Assembly (NCBI RefSeq): GCF_964355755.1
Contig: NC_092670.1
Coordinates: 19,281,201 to 19,345,200 of the forward strand
Direction: 5' to 3'
DNA: 64,000 bases
Source of the DNA: Antedon mediterranea
Lineage: Eukaryota > Echinodermata > Crinoidea > Comatulida > Antedonidae
Shown: positions 59,251-64,000 of the stretch, piece by piece
Layout: every line of letters begins with the position of its first letter
How positions within the stretch are numbered: position 1 is the first letter of the stretch
Notes under the pieces: generated by a model
What the model was told of the DNA's origin: nothing
Database searches by the model: none
Seen by the model: only the letters and a program-made list of their open reading frames with translations
Position numbers and translations under genes: made by a program

Positions 59251-60434
59251 TTTTGGTGGTAGCAATAGCATGCGCACAAACCCTGCTTGTTTGGATGGTT
59301 AAGCAGTATTCGAAAGAACTTGTTTAAATACTGTTTCCACGATTGTTTTAAAGACACCTTCCCTACGTTTTTTAGATCTAATTTAAGATCACAAACTATA
59401 TTTAATGTAAAAATAATACTATATGGTCCTATTGCGATAACATTTTTCGTCTTTAAATGGTTAAAAATGTGAAAAATAAGTCGATTCTGATAATTATAGC
59501 GGCCCACTATAAATCCCAAAATGCATTGCGCGCAGATTGATATTTTTGTTTTTCTTCTGTAATTCACCCACTTTTCGATCGATCGTGAGGCCAAAACAAA
59601 TGGAGAACTTTTCTGTAGAAATACTGGGTTTTCCTCAATTTGTATCAACGGAGTCTGGCAAAAATAGAAAGAAAATTAATGCAGCAACTATACAACGTCA
59701 GGCTAGGTATATAGCTAGCATACAATGTTCGTACGTTACCGATGTTTACCAGCTAGGCCTACAAAACTAGGCCTAGCTAGGCTAGGCCTAAAGACCGTCC
59801 ACGAGAGGTCAGTCGCCGCGAGCTACTACTTAGGTAGTGCATTGTTTCTCATTTTTTATCATAATTTACCATAAAACGTACATTTAAGACAAGGAATGAG
59901 CTGGTTCAATGTAATATATATGTATTATTGATGTCACAAATTGTAGGGAAGGTATCTTTAAACTGATGTAGTGGTTAAAAATACACAGAAACTGTATACA
60001 ACATTTTATTTGTTTGTTTTGTTCTGTAAATATTTATTTTATAACATTTTTAACACTCCATAAAATCTATTCAAATTATATTAGTGTATTGGTATGTTAC
60101 CTTACACCCTACTAGCAGACCAATACCCGATGTCAAGCATTCCATCACTAATATTGTATTATAATTTAGTTACAGTGTCAACATGTTGCACACAATGGAT
60201 GGAAATTTAGTTAAAATGTTGCATTAAGAAAGTTGTTGTCACCAATTGATCCGGTCGAACTGAAAGGCCTTCATGCCATTTGAGAGTACATTGTTTTTTT
60301 TCAACAGCAGAAATTGTAGCATACTGTCAAATCAAAATCACTTTCACAAAATGGAACAGTCCGTTTCACTGCCAACCATGGGAAATTTAAAAGTTAGAAA
60401 AAAGATTAAGGCAGTGAATCTACTAACAATATTA

Positions 60435-61986
60435 CTAGCTTTCTTGTTCTTGTTCTGCTTTCCTTCGTTCATCTACCATCCTATGTTGTTGTTTAGCGTA
60501 GCACCTTCTTGCATTTCCATGGAAGCCTAGTTCTGAATCTATAGAAGAAAACGGACATAATTAATTTTATAACTTGACTTTAGCCCACATGCCATTTCAC
60601 TAACCAAAGTAACTTTTGGTTCAGATTGTTAAAACAAATTGAACAAATTCAGGAGGGCGTCTAGAATTATGCTTCCTTGGGTTACGTACAATGAAGCACT
60701 TTCTTTAAAAAATATTCCTTTGCTTGAAAACTGTCGTACCCGACTGTGCAAGGAATATTTCTGAAAACTGAAAACCCCATGTCATATCCTCCACAACCTA
60801 TTTCCACCTCTTGTTTCATAACAATTGAGATCAGTCACTCAATTTCCTTTACCAAAGTTCAAAACCAATAGATCAAAAAACTTTATTATCAACAATGGTA
60901 TCTTTAATTGATGGGTAGTTGCTTTTTCCTTGCAGAGTTGGGTACCCGACTTCTTTTTCTGTTTTTTACTTTTAATACAGTATTTTTTGTAAAATGAATT
61001 ATATATTTTTTTTATATTGATTGCAATAATCTTGCACTAGTCCACCAGCAATAAAGACATTTTTTTTATACAAAGTGGTTAGGATTTTGGCAGAATCCAT
61101 GCAATTGATTGGTCAAGTGAAAATCGCTCATGCATGCATATTTTTATAACCTCGTGTAAAAAGTTTAACACCAATTTTTCCGACTGGTTGGCTGGCTTAG
61201 TGGTGTGGTACTGCGGCTAGGTGACTAGTGGTTTTGTAGGTTCAATTCTCGATCAAATTTTTTTCATTTTTTTTAAATTAAAAAAATTGTCTTTTATTCA
61301 TCCTCGTCCTTTGCCTAGAGGGATGTTTTAGGTCCCAGTGTAATATTTTCTGTCGGAATCTGTTACAATGGGCAGTTGAGTTCCTAATTTTAATATACTA
61401 GTACAAAATAGAGCACTTCATACCTAATAACAAATTATTCTTATACTTTTTTCAAGACTTACATTTAGTGTAGAAATTGTCAGCTGCCTCTTCATATTCA
61501 TCTAAATATGCCTTGCAGGTCACCTTAGCACTGTTACCTTGTTCAGCCACACACTTACCCATTGCTTTCTTCAACAAGGACAGTATCTCCTGATCAACCA
61601 TTCTGTGTTAAAAAAAATTTAAAACATTAAAAATCACACTGATGTATGGCAATATGGGTGGGCGTGACACTGTTGTAGTTTTTTAGGCATTCTATTCTAG
61701 CCTGTTTAAATTTCATCAACAACCCACCCCAACCCTGTCCCATAAGCTACTAAACTGTAGTACAGTGTACTACTGTTTTAAGATTTAATTTTTTCTTAAG
61801 TTTAAGATCAATGGCCCTGGGCCGGCAGAACAATTGTGACCGCATACCTGTCTCTTTTATACTGCGAGTCAGCCTCAAACATACAAACTATATCTTCTTC
61901 ATTACAGTCCCAAATGTCTGTTACCCTAGGATATCTGCGATGATAGTACTGTGTGGGGTTTTTAGCATGTTGTCTTTCAATAAAAT
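60435..61986 (-). CDS. NDUFB10: NDUFB10, complex I subunit (5' exon missing from window)
   Basis: Three coding exons in transcription order: 61986-61848, 61602-61463, 60538-60435, with phases that join. They encode about 127 aa: [18 protein letters not shown], then [33 protein letters not shown] and [19 protein letters not shown] before the stop. This matches human NDUFB10 from [11 protein letters not shown] to the C-terminus, including the cysteine pairs C-x6-C and C-x11-C that form intermembrane-space disulfides. NDUFB10 is an accessory subunit of the membrane arm of respiratory complex I. The first exon used here begins in phase 1 after a good acceptor, so at least one N-terminal exon lies upstream; I could not find it before 64000, so the first intron is probably over 2 kb. 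Confidence 0.93.
60630..61000 (+). pseudogene. LINE reverse-transcriptase C-terminal remnant
   Basis: In an NDUFB10 intron, antisense to the gene. The frame reads [19 protein letters not shown], then [20 protein letters not shown], the usual C-terminal end of CR1/jockey-type pol proteins (family form: RALRIIL..YEEAL..LTLEERRE.LC), then a stop. It is followed by LINE-like 3' sequence GTTGGGTACCCGACTTC. Only a short 5'-truncated piece remains. Confidence 0.7.
61190..61262 (+). repeat. tRNA-like SINE fragment
   Basis: Box A-like TGGCTTAGTGGTG and box B-like GGTTCAATTCTCG, about 40 bp apart, in an NDUFB10 intron. It is then followed by poly-T-rich sequence. No convincing tRNA fold. Confidence 0.4.
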
Positions 61987-62670
61987 CTGCAGTTTTAAAC
62001 AAATACAATATTCAATAATTATATTATAATATAAATTTAAATAAATGAAACATGATATGAATATAAAATAAATAGGATCAACCTGAGTTTTCGGCATGTA
62101 TTGAATATAGGACTATTCCATTATTATTTATAGGGGTGTTAGTCAATATGTTGGGTTGGGTGTGCCAGGCTTGTTGAGGCTTCTATTGTTTGTGTCATTG
62201 TGCCAATTGTTTTGTATTTCACTGTGTTTGATAAAAACAAACAAAAAACTGCTACTGTAGTTAGCCTATAGCTTTTATTATGTGTCTGTAAATTATATCG
62301 TATTTTACACTATATACAGTAGCCTATACGCCCTAACATGTTTTTTTACTCAACAGTTAAATCAAGTAGCCTCTACAAATAACAAGAAAAGATCAAGAAA
62401 AAGATTCATATACATTTTAATCTTATTTAATTTATGTTTTAATTTATATAAAATATCCAATTTATGTTTTAATTTATATAAATACATCCATGTTTGGTTT
62501 TTTCTCAACAGTTGCAAATAGCCTCTACAAACAACAAGAAAAAAATTGATAGATTGAAAGATACATTCTTCAAACTTTATTCAAATATAAGGCACAAGAA
62601 CTTTAACATTATTTAATAAGGCACAAGGAACATATACTATTTTAACTTACTTAATCTGTTTAATTTATAT

Positions 62671-62880
62671 TATTCCATATCTTTCTCGCCACATAAATTC
62701 GTCAAGGTATTCCGGTAACCATTCCCGTTTACACATATTCTTTTTAACTTTAATTTTTCACGATTCCAGTAGGATTCTATGTTTTGAGTGTGGACTCCTG
62801 TTATTGGATCAACAACATTCTTACTGTGGTTTACTGTTAAGTGTCCATCTACCACATCCAGGTCCTGTACTCTGGAATAA
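62671..62880 (-). pseudogene. ISXO2/Merlin-type transposase C-terminal remnant
   Basis: Minus-strand frame DGHLTVNHSKNVVDPITG then VHTQNIESYWNREKLKLKR matches the C-terminal signature of ISXO2-like (IS1595/Merlin) transposases (VNHS..FVDP.TGAHTQ.IES.W...K). About 15 codons later the frame breaks by one base: the second frame reads EWLPEYLDEFMWRERYG, the family's usual end. So it is a 5'-truncated, frameshifted fossil. Catalytic region upstream is absent. Confidence 0.8.
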
Positions 62881-63033
62881 ACCTTCCATTTATTTGATGG
62901 TCATTTTAATATAAGGCATATTTTGATGATTGTAACATCCATATTAATTATTTAATGATCAAGCATAGATGGTACTGTAGGTCTAATTTTAATAGATTGT
63001 TTTTTTAAAGATTTTCGATCGATTGTAAATATC

Positions 63034-63979
63034 AATTACTTAAATATTTTATATATAAATGATGCACTGTTGAATAGTGATCTAAAAGTATGTAAATACG
63101 TTGATGATTTATGATATGATATGATAACTTTATTTCGTCCACATAGGAAAATATTTTGAGTGCTTTTCACAATATAGTACAAAAATATATAAAAACGTTT
63201 CATATTAAAAATAATTAATTACAATATTTAAAAACACTATATATTATTTAACAATGTATGTATCGGTGAAGTGGTTAAAAGAAACAATTCTTCTAATATC
63301 CAACAAACAGTTAATGATTTTTGTATATGGTCAAATGAAAATAAACTCAATCTTAATGTCGATAAATGTAAAATGATGTACTTTTCGTTTCAAAAAGTAC
63401 TTCCAGTCATTGATCCCATTGTAATTGACGACCGACAACTGGAATGTGTCACAGAAGTGAATATCTTAGGTGTCTGGGTCCAAAACAACCTTAAATGGGA
63501 TAAAAATGTTAGTGAAATCATCTTAAAAAGTAGTAGAAAACTTCATATGTTATGTCGTCTAAAAAAATTCAGTGTCCCTGTAGAAGATCTAGTAGCGGTT
63601 TATACTGGCTACATTAGATCTACCCTTGAATATGCGGCACAAGTGTGGCATTCAGGTATAACTAACGAACAGAGCAATGCCATTGAGAAAATACAGAAGA
63701 GGGCATTCCGAATCATTCTAGGCCATAAATATATAGATTATCCCCACGCATTGCATAACCTTAACCTCCTAACTTTATCAGAACGTAGAACAAAGCTGTG
63801 CCTTAAACTTGCCAAAACTTGCGCAAAAGTGGGGGTTCAATAAAAATAACACAGCTCACAATATGGTTCTTCAAAATCCAAAAAAATATGTTGAGCCATT
63901 AGCCAAAGTCAACCGTTATCATAATAGTGCAATCCCATATTTTACCAGAATTCTAAATAAAAATAATAATAATATATAA
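63034..63979 (+). pseudogene. LINE (jockey/CR1-like) reverse-transcriptase remnant with an insertion
   Basis: Starts in the RT palm: ILYINDALLNSDLKVCKYVDD, with the catalytic YxDD box as YVDD at 63097-63108. A ~140 bp insertion (about 63109-63250, beginning TATGATATGATAACTTTATT) interrupts the frame directly after it. It resumes TMYVSV, shifts frame, and runs 63271-63843 with WSNENKLNLNVDKCKMMYF and RSTLEYAAQVWHSGIT, typical of the RT thumb and C-terminus. A shift at a GGGGG run near 63835 continues as NPKKYVEPLAKVNRYHNSA to a stop near 63979. At least three lesions make it inactive. Confidence 0.85.
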
Positions 63980-64000
63980 AGATTTAACAACTTCAGCTAC

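Larger units (their letters stand above)
58580..60434. other. Intergenic region between TEKT4 and NDUFB10
   Basis: The two genes converge here. Contains the TEKT4 polyadenylation signal, a tRNA-like SINE at 59165-59250, and an AGGCCTA cluster near 59750-59790. An ORF at about 59600-59770 begins MENFSVEILGFPQF but is unrecognised and has no supporting exon partner. Minus-strand AATAAA words near 60003-60035 could end NDUFB10. Confidence 0.45.
61987..64000. other. Probable NDUFB10 first intron, filled with transposon remnants
   Basis: AT-rich DNA with an ISXO2/Merlin-type transposase fragment (62671-62880), a duplicated TTTATGTTTTAATTTATAT word (about 62430-62480) and a LINE fragment (63034-63979). 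No NDUFB10 N-terminal exon recognised. Confidence 0.5.

Overview
This is a eukaryotic, AT-rich, intron-rich genomic window, most likely from a marine deuterostome invertebrate, with an echinoderm as the best guess. I infer this from (i) many-exon genes with clean GT-AG (and two GC-AG) introns, (ii) genes such as PICK1, TEKT4 and NDUFB10 that remain close to their vertebrate versions, next to a MOLO1/TPM-type gene of a family known mainly from invertebrates, and (iii) very frequent AGGCCTA-type words and dense MITE, SINE and foldback repeats. The species cannot be fixed from the sequence alone.

Layout. 596-6724 (+): an 18-exon gene for a secreted mosaic serine protease (VWD, C8, TIL, PAN/apple, MAM, trypsin; 925 aa). 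7.29-10.48 kb: a composite satellite of nested palindromes. 11015-16361 (-): PICK1, nine coding exons, 412 aa. 16.46-25.70 kb: a ~9.2 kb inverted-repeat structure whose two arms are tandem arrays of the same ~101 bp monomer in opposite orientation. Its central part holds a second, smaller inverted array pair and three ~600 bp palindromic units. 26893-36694 (-): a MOLO1-like (TPM-domain) membrane protein, four exons, 268 aa, with a 13-copy 83 bp minisatellite starting at the 5' splice site of exon 3. 36.7-43.5 kb: gene-poor, with simple repeats. 43518-52236 (-): a UPF0488/C8orf33-like gene, five exons, 330 aa. 52347-53230: an 884 bp element with ~250 bp terminal inverted repeats and an 8 bp target duplication, sitting between that gene and the divergent 53995-58579 (+) tektin-4 gene (six exons, 458 aa). 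A Helitron-like element (56439-57710) lies in a tektin intron. 60435-61986 (-): the last three exons of NDUFB10, whose first exon(s) must lie beyond the window. 62.7-64.0 kb: remnants of an ISXO2/Merlin-type transposase and a LINE reverse transcriptase.

The genes are unrelated single-copy animal genes (extracellular proteolysis, synaptic/trafficking scaffold, receptor modulator, cilium/sperm flagellum, mitochondrial complex I) and do not form a pathway. I found no operon, CRISPR array, rRNA or convincing functional tRNA gene; tRNA-like stretches look like SINE heads. All exon models were assembled by hand from reading frame, splice sites and intron phase, and each complete model closes in frame from ATG to stop.
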